Source: Staphylotrichum longicolle (taxonomy: Eukaryota; Ascomycota; Sordariomycetes; Sordariales; Chaetomiaceae). From it: a DNA stretch of 64,000 nt. Positions within the stretch are counted from its first letter, which is position 1, and every line of letters starts with the position of its first letter. The stretch is from assembly GCA_019096155.1 (NCBI GenBank), contig JAHCVI010000001.1, positions 12,177,243 through 12,241,242 on the forward strand, written 5' to 3'. This document shows, piece after piece, positions 1-11,783 of the stretch. Under the pieces are notes generated by a model. It did not search any database and was not told the origin of the DNA. It saw only the letters and a list, made by a program, of their open reading frames with translations. Both the position numbers and the translations under genes were made by a program.

Positions 1-503
1 CGACGCTTTCCCAACCCATAACTTCAACAGCAACGACTTGTCATTTATTTGTTGTGAACACTGGACGGTCAGATGTGCTGGGTGGCGTCGCTAAGCTACC
101 ATGCTGGGCCAGCCGAATGATCTCGGGGTCTGAATTTGGTGGACAAATGAGGGGGACACTAGGAGATTGAAATTGACCGAGAGCCGAGGTAGTGATGCCA
201 GATCTGGTTGACTCTGCCCATAAGCGCAAGAAGGCCTGCGAGTTTCAAACCCCTCAATGTTGAACCGTCCGACTCCCCTCCCACCTGTTGTACTCGAAGG
301 GGCCAATGCTGCTAAGTTACAAAGTTTGTGACTGGACATTTGCCTGTAAAAGTATCTTCGTCGCGACAACTTCTGTCCGAGTCATTGGGCCAGTTTCAGC
401 CACAATATTCTTCTGTGCTAGCGATCCTTTGCCACGACATGCAATGATAAGCGGTAATGTTTTTTAACTGGAGAATAAGCTGATATTTAACTGTTCCATT
501 CGC
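1..503. other. Intergenic, 3' flank of the SET-domain gene
   Basis: No gene is recognisable. The short open frames on both strands have no family motif or splice structure. This is probably the 3' untranslated and terminator region of the SET gene plus spacer. Confidence 0.5.
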
Positions 504-2020
504 TCATTCCTCCCCAGTCTCTGTTTCAGCTTCCTCCAGAGCTTGCCACAGAGCTCGCATGCCATCCAAGTTTTCATGTTCCTCACCTCCGTAGAACCGC
601 CACATCTTGTCAGCCTTTGCAACAAATTCCCGTGCTTTCTCAAGGTTTTTTGCCATCAGATACGCCTTCGCAAACTGCTGGTAGTACTCGACCAACTGCG
701 GTTGCAGATCCTCCTCCTCTATTATTGCCAATGCCTCGCGCACTAGCTCGTCGACTCGTTGCTTCGTCAGCTCCGATGCCTGCCCCAACGTCTTGTGGAT
801 ATCGAGCAAATATCCTCTCCGCTCATCAGACAATGCCCTCTCTGCGGGCGGGGCGGAGCATAATGCGCATCTGCATCGAAAACCCCAGGCTTGAAGCACG
901 GCTCTGCGTTCCTCATATGTGTATCCAAGTGGAGCATCTAACAGTGTATGGTAAGTCAACACGTTCTCACATACTGGAAGACACGGCTCTTACAACTATG
1001 CGCGACTTCTTCGCCAGCTCGAATGTCCCGGAGTGCTATCACCTCCATGGTCATATCGGTGTTGATGTATCGCCAGAACGCGCTGTGTTGAGCGTCAGCT
1101 GCCACCAGGCATTACAAAGTAGGTAGGATGTGTTTGTCTCTCTTAAACAACACACGGATATGGCTTACTTTGGCCGGCAGTTGTGGTTCACTCTCTACAT
1201 GCATGGAGTAGTCAGTCAATGCTCTGTAATTATATCGAGGATTGTTGCTGTCAAGACACGGACAACTACTTACCGAGCCGTCAATGAAAAGGGCCAAGTG
1301 CTGGACTCCCTCGATGTCGATGCCGAAGCCATTGGTGCGGAGAGCATCCAGAATGCGCTCGCCCCCGGTGTTCCGTGCCAACGCAGCGATTTCCCTCTGC
1401 TGCTCTGCCGGAAGCTGTCTTACACCTGTCTCCATCATGGCTCTTTTTTGTCGCTGACTGTATTGTTCGCCGTTCACAAAATCCAACCTGACAATCAGCA
1501 CGGGAAAACCAACCATGACGGTTTCATGTCTTGCCACCCGATGTTTGGTTACCAAGCCCTTCCCACGGCCAGGCAGATCTCGAATCTCGTACGCAGTTCC
1601 CCCGTCCTGTTCGTTTCGGCCGAAGCCTGACAGCTGATGTTTGGTGCTGGGAGGCAGGTTTGAATCATCGAGGTATTCAACGACGCTCGCAGCAAGGCTA
1701 GGTGTGGTGATTAGACTTAGGCCTTGGTTGCCTCGGAAGGTTGCAAAGGTAAAGACACAATCTGATTGACCCGAGTTATCGTCGTTCACCGGGTCGGGAC
1801 AGAAAGGCGGCTGTGACCAAGGTGACCAATCATTCTCAAGGGAACATACTCCCCGCCATTGTCGTGTAAGAACTGACTCGTCCAGTGCGTGCCGTGAACA
1901 TGTCGTCCAGTCTCGTGTGGCGCTCAGAGGTGAGATGGGCGATGTCTGTAAGGTAGGGGAAATGAGTACACATAGTGCTGCAAATGCCCAGCTCCAGCAT
2001 TGGCTGGTTCGAAGCGCCAT
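504..2020 (-). CDS. SET domain-containing protein with signal-like N terminus
   Basis: Four exons on the minus strand: 2020-1274, 1194-1169, 1082-994 and 937-504. Together they give 1296 nt, or 431 residues. The joins rebuild a textbook SET domain: GRGKGL near residue 150, the split NHNCRPNA motif across exons 2-3, then INTDMTMEVIALRDIRAGEE and a Ser-Tyr pair across the last intron. A post-SET CxCxxC cluster (CRCALC) and a helical, TPR-like C terminus follow. Members of this fungal SET/SMYD-like group are putative protein lysine methyltransferases using S-adenosylmethionine. The first ~27 residues (MALRTSQCWSW, then a hydrophobic run AFAALCVLI) look like a secretory signal, unexpected for a histone methyltransferase. 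Substrate and location are unknown. The 2021-3162 spacer is shared with a divergent gene. Confidence 0.85.
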
Positions 2021-3162
2021 GATAAGGCGCCAGTTCTCCCCTCAAATGTAATGCAGCGGCGGTCTCAAACGAGATGAAGAAAGGGGGCTGCTTCATCAAG
2101 GACAACGTTAGGAGTCACGGATCAGGCCACATAAGGTAGCTTTCATTGAAACTAAACCCACAGCCGACATCGCTGTATCCAGCCGGGCGGATAAACTTAG
2201 GTGAAGCTATGAAACTGAATCTGTATGTCGAGCAGCATCGCATTTACCCGGTCCAAGTACAACCTGAATGCTTGCTCGGTCCCTTCATTGTTGATATCTC
2301 GGCGTTGAATTGTGGCTAAAATGTATGGACCTCAACCTGACTTCCCCCTTACTCACTGAACTTGATCGGGGTCGCCTTGGAAGTTGGAAACTGTGCCGCT
2401 TTCTGACATTTATGGAGCTCCATTTGAGTCCTTGAGTCCACCTATGCATAACACAATGACACATCGTGTGACTCTCCCCATCTTCTCTTCTCTAGGACCC
2501 TTTTCAAACTTCCCAATGAAATCAAAGTTTGAAAAGTAACAAGAGAAAAAAAAAAAAAAACGAAACAGGACGCATGTGCAGCAAATCTGCCTGATCAGAG
2601 GGAGTCGCTCCTTGCCCATCAGGGTGCTTGAAACGAAGGGGAGGAAGCCAGGGCAGCACAAAGTGGCAAACTGATGTCTGGGTTCGGTAGTAGGAAACGC
2701 CGTTTGCTTTCAGACCCTGCAAGCAATGCCTCACATCGCACAGGCATGCAGGCCCCCTTGTGTGGTGCTGACTCTATCCAATCAAGACATTGGAAGTGGA
2801 ATGGTGGGGTGGTCTCTAGCCAATGGACGTGGCAGGAAGCCGGAAAAAGAGAAAAAGAGAAAAAAGGGAAAAGGGAGAGAAAGAAAAAGAGGATGAACAA
2901 AGCTGGTCTCCATCTTTCCCCTCCATTCTTTGTCATAATCGCTCTTTCGCGAAAATAAACCCACCTCCTTTCCCACGCATTCATTCTTTCCTCGTCCTTA
3001 CTTTCTTTTCCCTCCACCGTCAACACCTGCCAGCCCCAGTCTCCGACCCGCATCTCTTTCTTCTTTTTCCTCTTTTTAACGAATCAATCTGAACCCATCT
3101 ACTTTTCGCCAACACCAATCCACGAACGGACTTCCAACCAACGCATCCGGTTTTGCGCCCTC
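2021..3162. other. Divergent promoter region with homopurine tract
   Basis: No gene was found between the divergent SET gene and the 3163 gene. It contains a 16-A run near 2547 and a pure purine tract at 2842-2893. Pyrimidine-rich DNA typical of fungal core promoters and 5' leaders follows at 2910-3100. Confidence 0.5.
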
Positions 3163-4648
3163 ATGGCCCCTGCATCAAAGCGATCTTCATACTTGGAGGG
3201 AACGGTATGCTCACTCCCCAAGCCACCTCACCACAGCTGCATTTCCTCCCGGATTGGTCTCGAGATTTCAAACGTGCAAACAGATTTGTGCCATTCCTTG
3301 TCATTCACCGCGCGTCGCGCTTAACCTCTGGATACCTTGCAGAAAATCAAACTTGTCCTCAACAGCGAACGCGGAATGTGCAGTTCGCGCTGACCACCTG
3401 AATAGGCAGCAGAGAGGGAGCCGGAGACAGAATCGGCACCGCAGAACAGCATAACCGTGGCCGCTGGCATTCCTGCTGCTCCTCCCAGCAGCGTGGGGAG
3501 TGAGACAGAGTCCGCCCGCGGTAGCCCGGCAGCAATGGCGCAATCCGCCGACAGCGTCACCAGATCTGGCATCTTTGCCAATCTCGGGAGGGATGAGCGA
3601 GACGACAGTGAGGATCGAGATGAGAATGCCGTGAGACCAGAGGTAAACGAGAGGAACCGCATCAGCAACCGGCCCATGTTGCCGCCGATGGCGGCCCAGC
3701 CGCCTGGGCGAGACTACTACCACGAATATGAATTCTCGGACCTCGACGAGATCACGGTGCGGCAGCTGAACGAAGATATTCTCGCCTACCGGTACGACCT
3801 GGACTACTGCACGGCGCAACTGGAGGAGGCGGATCTGACTCCGCAAGAGACACGCACGCTGCAACTGCGCACTCTCGACCTCGGCCATCAAATACGCCAC
3901 TGCAGACACCGGATCGAAACCATCAGAGCACAGACGCGCAAGCAAACGATCCGGCGTCCCCAAGGCACCATTGGTTCAGCCGCTTACCCAGTCACTGGAC
4001 CCAATGGCGGGAACCGCCAGCCTCAAAATGGGAATGGAGGGCACGGAGCAGGGCTGCTACCGATCAGGCCCATGACCGCCACTCCAGGTCTTGCCGCCGG
4101 AAAACGACCGGTGCAGGACGAGGACCATGGGAGCGGCAAGCGGGCCAAGATGGCCTCTCCCGACTTCGACATGATGGGAGGCGGGTCCGAGGAGGGCGTC
4201 AACACGGCATTGCAGCGTCTTGGGTTTTGGAAGTGCCGCCTCTGCTCCGCTCCCAAATATCTGCTGGCCGGAGCCGGCCGGTCGCCAGCAGCGCCGTGCA
4301 AATGGCCTCTGAAGGACATCTCCAAGATGATTACTCACTTCACGGAAATGCATGGCGAGCACGCCCCTTCCGAGCGGTGCGTCGAGCTTGGTGCAGCCCT
4401 CGCCCAGAACCGTGCGTATTTACCCAACTCTTTTTCGAACTTTTTACAACCTCTGCTTGCTTGAAGGATTGTCGCTGACGTGTTGAGCTGCAGGTGGCCC
4501 GTTTGAGTACTGGCTTCGGAGGACGAGAGCCCAGAACATCAGCGACGCCAGTGTGATTGACAACTGCTTCGCCACGCTGCTCAACGGCGACATGCCCGAG
4601 CTGATCCGTCGGCATAGCCGCGCTGCAGCTGGAATGGCTGTATACTAA
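3163..4648 (+). CDS. Conserved-looking hypothetical protein with Cys/His cluster
   Basis: Three exons, 3163-3204, 3445-4411 and 4494-4648, make 1164 nt and a 387-residue protein. The start ATG opens a 14-codon exon (MAPASKRSSYLEGT) that splices in phase over a 240-bp intron. The middle is acidic/Arg-rich with a helical, possibly coiled-coil stretch around residues 110-165. It is followed by a Gly/Asn-rich linker and a basic GKRAKM segment that could be a nuclear signal. Near residues 270-320 there is CRLC, a further Cys, then HFTEMHGEH, spaced like a degenerate zinc-binding module. The C terminus (GPFEYWLRRTRAQN onward) is helical. I do not recognise the family. A nuclear zinc-binding role is inference only. 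Confidence 0.7.
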
Positions 4649-5276
4649 AGCGATTCTGGGCGTTTTCGATTGAGGAGGGTGTCGAGGGGGCGTTTGGTTT
4701 CGGCAGTGCACCTTGGGGTTCGGGAAACCTTTCGACAAGGATCATGGTTTGTGCGTGACAATTCAAGGTTGGCGGTAGGAGACAGCAGCTGCTCCGCATA
4801 TTTTGGGCAGATTTTGGCCGGCGAAGACAGGAGCAGATAACTTGGTATTGAATTCTAGCCAGAATTGAGAATTGCTTCTCTGCTGACTGTTGATCCAGCC
4901 GTTGTGATCACGGGCGACACGGCCACGAACTTGGTTGCACCGTTGTCTGCGCATGGCGCTCGATCCGGCTCGCTCACGGCTCGAGCTCGACAATAACCAC
5001 ACATCGCGTGTTGCGGAGTGCTTCGAGATCGACAATGGAGATTGTGGATTTGATTGAGCTCCGAGCACGAGTCCCGGTCACGGAATTGCTTTTGCAGACA
5101 ATTTCCGGCAGCCAATCATGACGAAGGCCGTCACACAGATGGGTGGAGTTCGGGGTAAGTGGAGGACTCGCATTTCATTGTGTTCTGTTCTGTGACTGTA
5201 ACACTCCGTCGTATCCCGCTCCTTGCCAGTGATTCTACCCTCCAGACAACCGACCCTCGGCCCGCATATACCAACA
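4649..5276. other. Intergenic
   Basis: Contains the 3' flank of the preceding gene and the promoter of the next. No RNA gene or repeat was recognised. Confidence 0.45.
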
Positions 5277-6065
5277 ATGGGTTTCGTTCGGAAACTTACT
5301 CTCTGCACTGGAGTGCTGACGGGCCTTGGCACTGGAGTGTTGGGCTATCTTGGGGCCTCGACGGCGATCATCAGTCCGTTGCCGGAAGACGACCCTCTGT
5401 GGCGCTCAAAGAGTTACGCAAAATACAACTCACATCGTAACGCTTCGACCCAAGACATCTGCATCAAGAGAGTCCCCCTTGGCAAGATCAAGCCAGAGCT
5501 GCTCCAGCACGAGGGCGATCTTGCGCTTGAGTTCTGCCGCGGGGTGTGGAGTGGCTTGGGTAAGGCAAATCGCCCAGGATAAGGGCATTCCATCATGTCA
5601 ACACCAAACTGGTGTGCAGTTCATGGCGTTCTAGTTGCTGACGATGGAAACTCAAACGGGATAGGCTACCGGTTTCAACGGGCATACCTGGCTCGAAAAT
5701 ACCATGGCCCTGCCACCGCGGCTCAGCTGTGGACGGTGGACCAGCTGGCACGGTCGACGTACGAGCCGGGCACGCAACTGACGGACCACTTTGAGGTTGT
5801 TGATAAAACTTCATCCGAGATTGTTGTTCGGTGCGGCGACTCTCCAAGGAACCCGAGCCCGCGCGACTCGGACGGTCTGTTCGTCATCAGCGCAGTCGTC
5901 GACCGAGAGCGCGGCGAGGCCGTCCTGGGCCTCAAGAGCTGCTTCTTCGGCAGCAGCCGCAGAGTCGAAGGCAGCAAGGGGCCAATGCCTGGCTGGATGG
6001 AGGTCCTGCATCAGTGGTATGCGCGACTGTGGATGGAGACGGGGTCGTGGAGAGTGACCAGGTAA
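5277..6065 (+). CDS. Hypothetical protein with N-terminal membrane segment
   Basis: Two exons, 5277-5559 and 5665-6065, make 684 nt and 227 residues. The donor is TTGG/GTAAGG and the acceptor GATAG/GCTACC, rejoining ..WSGLG to YRFQRAYL in frame. Residues 6-28 (LTLCTGVLTGLGTGVLGYLG onward) form a single hydrophobic segment preceded by Arg-Lys, like a mitochondrial or ER signal anchor. The rest is soluble and mixed alpha/beta, with a C-terminal stretch rich in Trp and Met (MPGWMEVLHQWYARLWMETG). I do not recognise the family. Consistent coding bias, the short initial exon and the clean splice site support a real gene. Confidence 0.7.
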
Positions 6066-6648
6066 AAAGCCTCAAACTGCACGACGGCTTGCCGTTTCAT
6101 AGATTTCTAGTATGAGCCTATAAGGCTTATTCGCCAGCCGGCCTCGACCATCCATAAACGGGGCCCGCCACTTTTGTAGCAACGTTCCACGTGGCACGTC
6201 GACCCCCGTTGTTGCCCTATCCCATTCGTTGTTGTTCATTTCCTAGTCTGCAAATGCATGCGGGGTAAAGTCGTAGGAATGGCTCAGAAACCCGAGACAC
6301 GAGGCCACAAATGATGCGCCGTCGACCTTAGTGCTCCTTCAAGGCGATAACCCCTCCCTTCTTGTGATATGAAACCGGGTCAGTTCCGCCACGACCAAGC
6401 GGGTAGCCGCGGCTCGAGTGACCTGATAGGCACTGTGTACTCCCCAAGCACCGATAGCCACCTCACATGAGCCCTTACCCCTCTTCACCCCCAAAACACT
6501 GGGCCCTTGCCAGGAAGGGCGTCTCCTTCTTGCACCTCATCCAACTCGGAACAGGCTGAAAGATGTGCCTGTGTGTTTTACAGCCTGCAATCCTGATCCC
6601 TCATATTCCACAGAGTTTTTTTCTGCTCGATTCGAGACTGCCGCGGTT
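6066..6648. promoter_or_regulatory. Amine oxidase promoter region, scattered GATA cores
   Basis: This is the intergenic region upstream of the copper amine oxidase. GATA cores lie at 6346-6350 (GATAA), 6425-6428 and 6453-6456. They would fit AreA/NIT2 nitrogen control of an amine-catabolic gene, but single GATA cores occur often by chance. Confidence 0.3.
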
Positions 6649-8916
6649 ATGTTTACCACTAAAGATCCCAACCCCCTTTTGGCAACCGGTCACGCAGGAC
6701 CAAGCAGTGATGGAATTCCGCCCAAGTCTCACCCGCTTGGCCCCCTCACCGCCCAAGAAATTACCCAAAGCGCCGGGCTGGTCAGACGTTGTTGGCCAGA
6801 ATCGATCGAGTGCCATTTCAAAGTTGTCACGCTTCTCGAGCCGCCCAAGGTCGAGCTCGCCCCGTACCTGGCTGCGGAGCGGGCGGGTCAGACACCCAGT
6901 AAAATCGATCGACGAGCGTTTGTGGTTTATTATTTCAGGGGCACCGTGAGTGGATAACCCAACTTTGGTGAGCGAAGCCACTCGCCATACTGATGATACC
7001 TCTAGCACAACCTCCACGAAGCGGTCGTGAATCTCACGACCAGCAAGGTCGAGTCTAACGCTAAACTCGGCCCGTTCATCCATGCAAATGGCGATGGAGA
7101 GGAGATCATCGCGGTTGAGAAGGCGCTCCTCGCTCACCCAGATGTGCAAGCCGAGATTTCGAAGCTTGAGCTTCCTACCGGATCGGTTATTGTGGCCGAT
7201 CCCTGGATCTACGGTACGTGAGCTGGCAAGGAAGTTGTCAACAGACTGCTAACAGTCGGGAAAGGATCTGATGGCGTCAAGCAGGGCAACTTTTACGACG
7301 ACAAGCGCGCCATGCAATGCTTCCTCTACATGCGTGATCCGCAAAATCCATCCGAGCCAGACAGCTGCCACTACGCCTTCCCCCTCCCGATCTCGCCTGT
7401 AATCGACCCCGTCACGTTGGACCTCGTTCGCATTGACATCCTTCCAACCGGGCTTGACGAGACGGTAAAACCGCTTGGTCCCTGGCAGCTTGTGGACGCC
7501 AGCGAGTACATCCCTGAAGCTCAGACGCTGCGAGCCGATCTCAAGCCCCTGCAGTTGGTGCAACCGGAAGGTGTTTCGTTTACAGTGGAGGACTTTTCAG
7601 AGCTGGGCCGCCTAATCAGATGGCAGAAATGGGACTTCAAGGTCGGCTTCAACCAGCGAGAGGGCATGGTGCTTTACGACGTGCACTACGACAACGCGCC
7701 TCTCTTCTACCGCCTCAGCCTGTCTGACATGTCCATCCCTTACGCAGACCCCCGGCATCCGTTTCACCGGAAAGCGGCCTTTGACCTCGGGGATGCCGGA
7801 GCCGGCATCATGGCCAATAATCTGCAGCTGGGTTGTGACTGCTTAGGCAGCATCTACTACATCGGAGGAGTCCTCGTCGACAGTTGTGGCGAGCCCGTCA
7901 AGATGCCAAACGTGATATGCGTTCACGAGCAGGATGCCGGCATCCTCTGGAAGCACACCAACTACAGAACCAACCGTGCTGTGGTGGTCCGAAACCGCGA
8001 GCTGGTGCTGCAAACCATTCTGACGGTGAGCAACTACGAGTACATCTTGTCATTCATTTTCAACACGGCAGGCGATCTCGCATACGAGGCACGGGCGACG
8101 GGCGTCTTGTCGACGCAGCCTCTTGACCTGGACCTGACCAAGACGCCGCATCCATTCGGCACTGTTGTACATCCGGGTGTGCTAGGGAGCTTCCACCAGC
8201 ACTTCTTCAGTCTGCGCGTCGACCCCATGGTGGCAGGCCACGGCAACTCGGTCGTGTATGACGAAGCCGTGCCCATGCCACGGGATCCGAAGCTCAACCC
8301 GCACGGCGTGGGATACATTCTGCGCCGGACGGATGTGGAAACTTCGGGTGGGTACGACCTGGATACAAGCAGCAACCGCACCTTCAAGATCATCAACCGG
8401 TCTGTCCACAACTCTGTCAACGGGGCGGCCGTTGGGTACAAGGTCATGGTCCCGCCCATGCAGGCCATCCTGGCCGACGCAGACAGCTTCCACCACAAAC
8501 GCGCCGAGTTTGCCGACCACAGCATCTACGTCACCCGTTACGCCGAGGGCGAGTTGTACGCCGGCGGCCTCTACACGAACCAGAGCCGGGGCGGGACAGG
8601 CGTGCGCAGTTGGGCGGACCGCCGAGACAGCCTGGCGGACGGCGACCCGGTGGTCTGGGTCCAGTTTGGCATCAACCACATCCCGCGGGTCGAGGATTTC
8701 CCCGTCATGCCTGTCGAGACGCTCCGAGTCATGCTGCGCCCTGTCAACTTCTTTGATCGGAACCCCGCCATCGACGTGCCATCGAGCAGACAAGAGGTGA
8801 ACTGCAGCGTCGGCTTGAACGGGCCCGAGAACATGGAGGCAAATATGGCAGGGCTGTCACTGGGTGGACAGGAAGGGAAGCTGAAGTCTTGTTGCGCGTC
8901 TCACGGAGGCGCCTGA
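6649..8916 (+). CDS. Copper amine oxidase (TPQ-dependent)
   Basis: Three exons, 6649-6945, 7006-7213 and 7265-8916, make 2157 nt and 718 residues, the usual size for the family. It oxidises primary amines to aldehyde, ammonia and hydrogen peroxide with topaquinone and copper. The precursor tyrosine sits in TVSNYEY. The catalytic-base aspartate is in AFDLGDAGAG. Copper histidines are in FHQHFFSLRVD and in INHIPRVEDFPVMP. N2/N3-like domains precede the catalytic beta domain. Exon joins restore continuous homology-like sequence (RGT-HNLHEAV; WIYG-SDGVK). Yeast relatives are often peroxisomal, but this C terminus (ASHGGA) is not a PTS1. The likely role is growth on amines as nitrogen source, consistent with the GATA cores upstream. 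Confidence 0.95.
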
Positions 8917-9698
8917 CGGGTGACATGTTGGCCTAGGTAAATTCGGAATAATGATTCGTTTGGTATGTCGAAATAGCCTGGACAAGGGAAAGAAGACCCG
9001 TAGCTGGAGAAACTGAGCACCAAGCCAACAACGAGATTCCGGTTTTGCGGGACCCGTTGCTAGCAGTCTTATAAGACGAGGGTGGGTATGTTTTGATGAT
9101 GGTTTGATGGTTGATTCTCGTGCGGACTTCTCATGTCTTCCATTGGAGATCACTTTCCTCTCTTGCCCCGCATCCCCGCAAGAGAACCCCAAGCGGACGA
9201 CTTAATTTAAGTGGGGCACCCCAAGAACGCGCTCTGATGTCATGCTCCCCCGCTTCAAGTCCTGTGATATCAATAACACACTGTCCACTCCGCCTTGCCA
9301 GTTAAGCCGCTACCCTTGACGGGGTCTCGGACTGGTGCAACCCACGTGCATGATCGTCAAAGAGGTCCAGGTCGCGCTCTCCCAAGCAACTGTCACCGCA
9401 TTACCACACCCCACATCACACTTACATTAGGTCCCGACCCGCGTGCATCCATTTGTCTCTTGGTTCCTTGACGCACAAGTTACCATAGCCATTCGCGGTG
9501 CTCTTCCCACGACATCAAACGCAGACACCATCACCTGCACAACGCGTTTGGGAAGCTTGATGACAATCTCCGACACAGAGAGCAAGTCCGGGACATACAA
9601 CAACAGGACGAGCTGGTAGGACGACTCGCAACTCTGGCTGGTCTGCCACAGCCCCTGGCCGTCTTCGCGATCTAGAATCTCGATCTAAGCACATAACA
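8917..9698. other. Intergenic
   Basis: 3' flank of the amine oxidase and 5' leader of the next gene. Nothing further was recognised. Confidence 0.45.
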
Positions 9699-11158
9699 AT
9701 GTCGCAACAACCATCGTCGGCGTCGCAGACGTCACATCCGATGCTCATCAACCTCCCACCGCCTCCGTCCAACCCCGATACGCCGTCTGATATGCCGTGA
9801 GTCTCCAGCCGGCGCACAGGAAAATCACTGGACCGCGCATGGACGAATTGGCGTTGCTGACCCTGCATGTTCCAAACAGCGGCACACCAACAAGCACAAC
9901 CACCTCTCTCTCCGCCTTGTCTACTACGGCCACAAAGGACGGTCATCGCGGCGCTCTCCACTTCCGCGGCCACCAACACAGCTCTTCGTCCAACAGTCTC
10001 GAGGCCGAACGCGCCGACCGGATTAGCCGCCTTGCTGGCCTGTCTGGCGTCTCGACGCTCCGAGGCCCACCCGCCGGCCATAGCCAATACAATGCCAACT
10101 CTCCCCAAACGACACCGACCTCGACTGGGTTTCCTGCGAATGTCACGGCCGCAGCCGCCGGCGGTGGTCTTACTCCAGCTTACTTTGACGCGTCCGGACA
10201 GCCTGTCGCCGCCACCAAAATGAGCACCGTCGGCGCAGCGAGCGCGACAGACAGCGTCAGCGGAAGCGTCGACGATCACACAACCACAACCACCGAAGTT
10301 GGTGGCGACCACTTCATCCTCGGCGGCGAGGACCGCGACGAAGACATGCTCAACGAGATGGACTCGGTCAGCACGAGCGGCTACGCGGCTGCCGACGCCA
10401 TGGACGAGGATCTGGACAATCTCACCTCGCAGAGCGTCGGCGGGTTTGAGGACCGCATGTCGGACGACGGCAACGCGAGCCTGGTCGGCTTTGGCGAGGG
10501 TGCCGGCAGCACTCTGTCGGGCCCCATCTATCATCGCCGGCCTCTTCCTGCGCAAGGCAGCGCCAGCGGTCCAGGGGCAACAGCTCTCTGGGGCCTTGAG
10601 CGGAGCGATTCGGGACTCAGCGAGGGCGGCGCGGTCTCCGCTCCAAGCCCACTCTACGGCGTCGCTGTAAGCGGACGAAGAGACTTTGCGGCACGCCCCG
10701 TGGAACGCGACGCGGGCTCGGATACACCGGTCAGCCAATCGGCGGTGCGCGAGAGGGGGGAGGCGCGCATGATGGACGGCGTGGCGGTGGACCACAACAT
10801 CGGGCCAGAAGCGTCAGCCGCCGCCGCAGCAAACGACGACGACGTGTTCGTCGACACAACCACGCGCGGCCCTGTGCCGGTCCAACCCGCCGCCACTTCG
10901 AACACCTTCCGCGACAGCAGGCAACCGTTCCCCCACCACCGCCAGCCGCGCGCTCCCCATGCCCAACACACCCCCGTGTCGTCATTGTCCCGCGACGGCC
11001 TTCCCCCACCACATTCCACATCGCCATCGTCCCGCGAGGCAGCAGAGCGCATTGTTCGTGAGGGGTTGGACGACGGCGAGAGTCGGGTGGGATCAACAGC
11101 TTTGGGGAGCCCCAAGGGGAATGAACGGCTGGGCAGGTTCTACTTTGAAGATCGTTGA
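9699..11158 (+). CDS. Low-complexity Ser/Thr/Gly-rich hypothetical protein
   Basis: Two exons, 9699-9796 and 9880-11158, make 1377 nt and 458 residues. The start ATG begins a Gln/Ser/Pro-rich head (MSQQPSSASQTSHPMLINL, then a poly-Pro run), and the donor ATGCC/GTGAGT splices to C/GGCACACC in phase. Almost the whole protein is predicted disordered: poly-Thr, poly-Ala, acidic stretches (EDRDEDMLNEMD) and many Ser-Pro sites. A short charged segment at the C terminus (EAAERIVREGLDDGE and RLGRFYFEDR) looks more ordered and may be the conserved part. There is no catalytic motif. I do not recognise the family; a scaffold or regulatory role would be a guess. Confidence 0.7.
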
Positions 11159-11783
11159 ACTCGGGTTACCAGAGTTTCCTAACGTAACCTCAAGTTGTTG
11201 AAGCTTGTATGTATGGGACACCTAACTTGTCGTGTCTTTTCGTTGTCTGTCTGATATCCCCCGTTTTTTTTTCTCTCATCGCTGTTGATGTACGTCAACT
11301 GTGTACGATCCCAGATATCTTTCGCTGATGGTATCTCTTAAAATGGTTAAGGGCTGGGTCTGGAAGGCACAAAAGGTCTGAGGGATCAGGTTTCGCTCGG
11401 CTGGTGTTTTTGGGTGGGAGCTGGATGGATGGAGCTGGACGGTGTTCTTCAGGTGTGCCAATTAACTGATTTGGTGGGAGGCAAAACTAGCAATTTGTTT
11501 GATGAAATGCAAAGGTATCAATCACTGTGTGCAACTACTGCCACTTCTGTCTGACAGGAGTCTTGCCCATACGAAAATGCAAATGTGCAAGCCGAGCGAG
11601 CATGCATCAACCCGAGACGTGAACAAATACTTGCTGTGAATCCCACCATTGCAGGCCCAGAGACTTCGGAGCATCTTCTGACACACACTAGTGTCCATGC
11701 CGGCATTCATCACCGCGATCATCTTCCCCCACTCGAATTTACCAAACATGAGAGCAAGCTCCCACAACCAAATGTGTTCCACG
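11159..11783. other. Convergent intergenic region
   Basis: Shared 3' flanks of two convergent genes. Contains a poly-T run near 11264. No further feature was seen. Confidence 0.45.
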
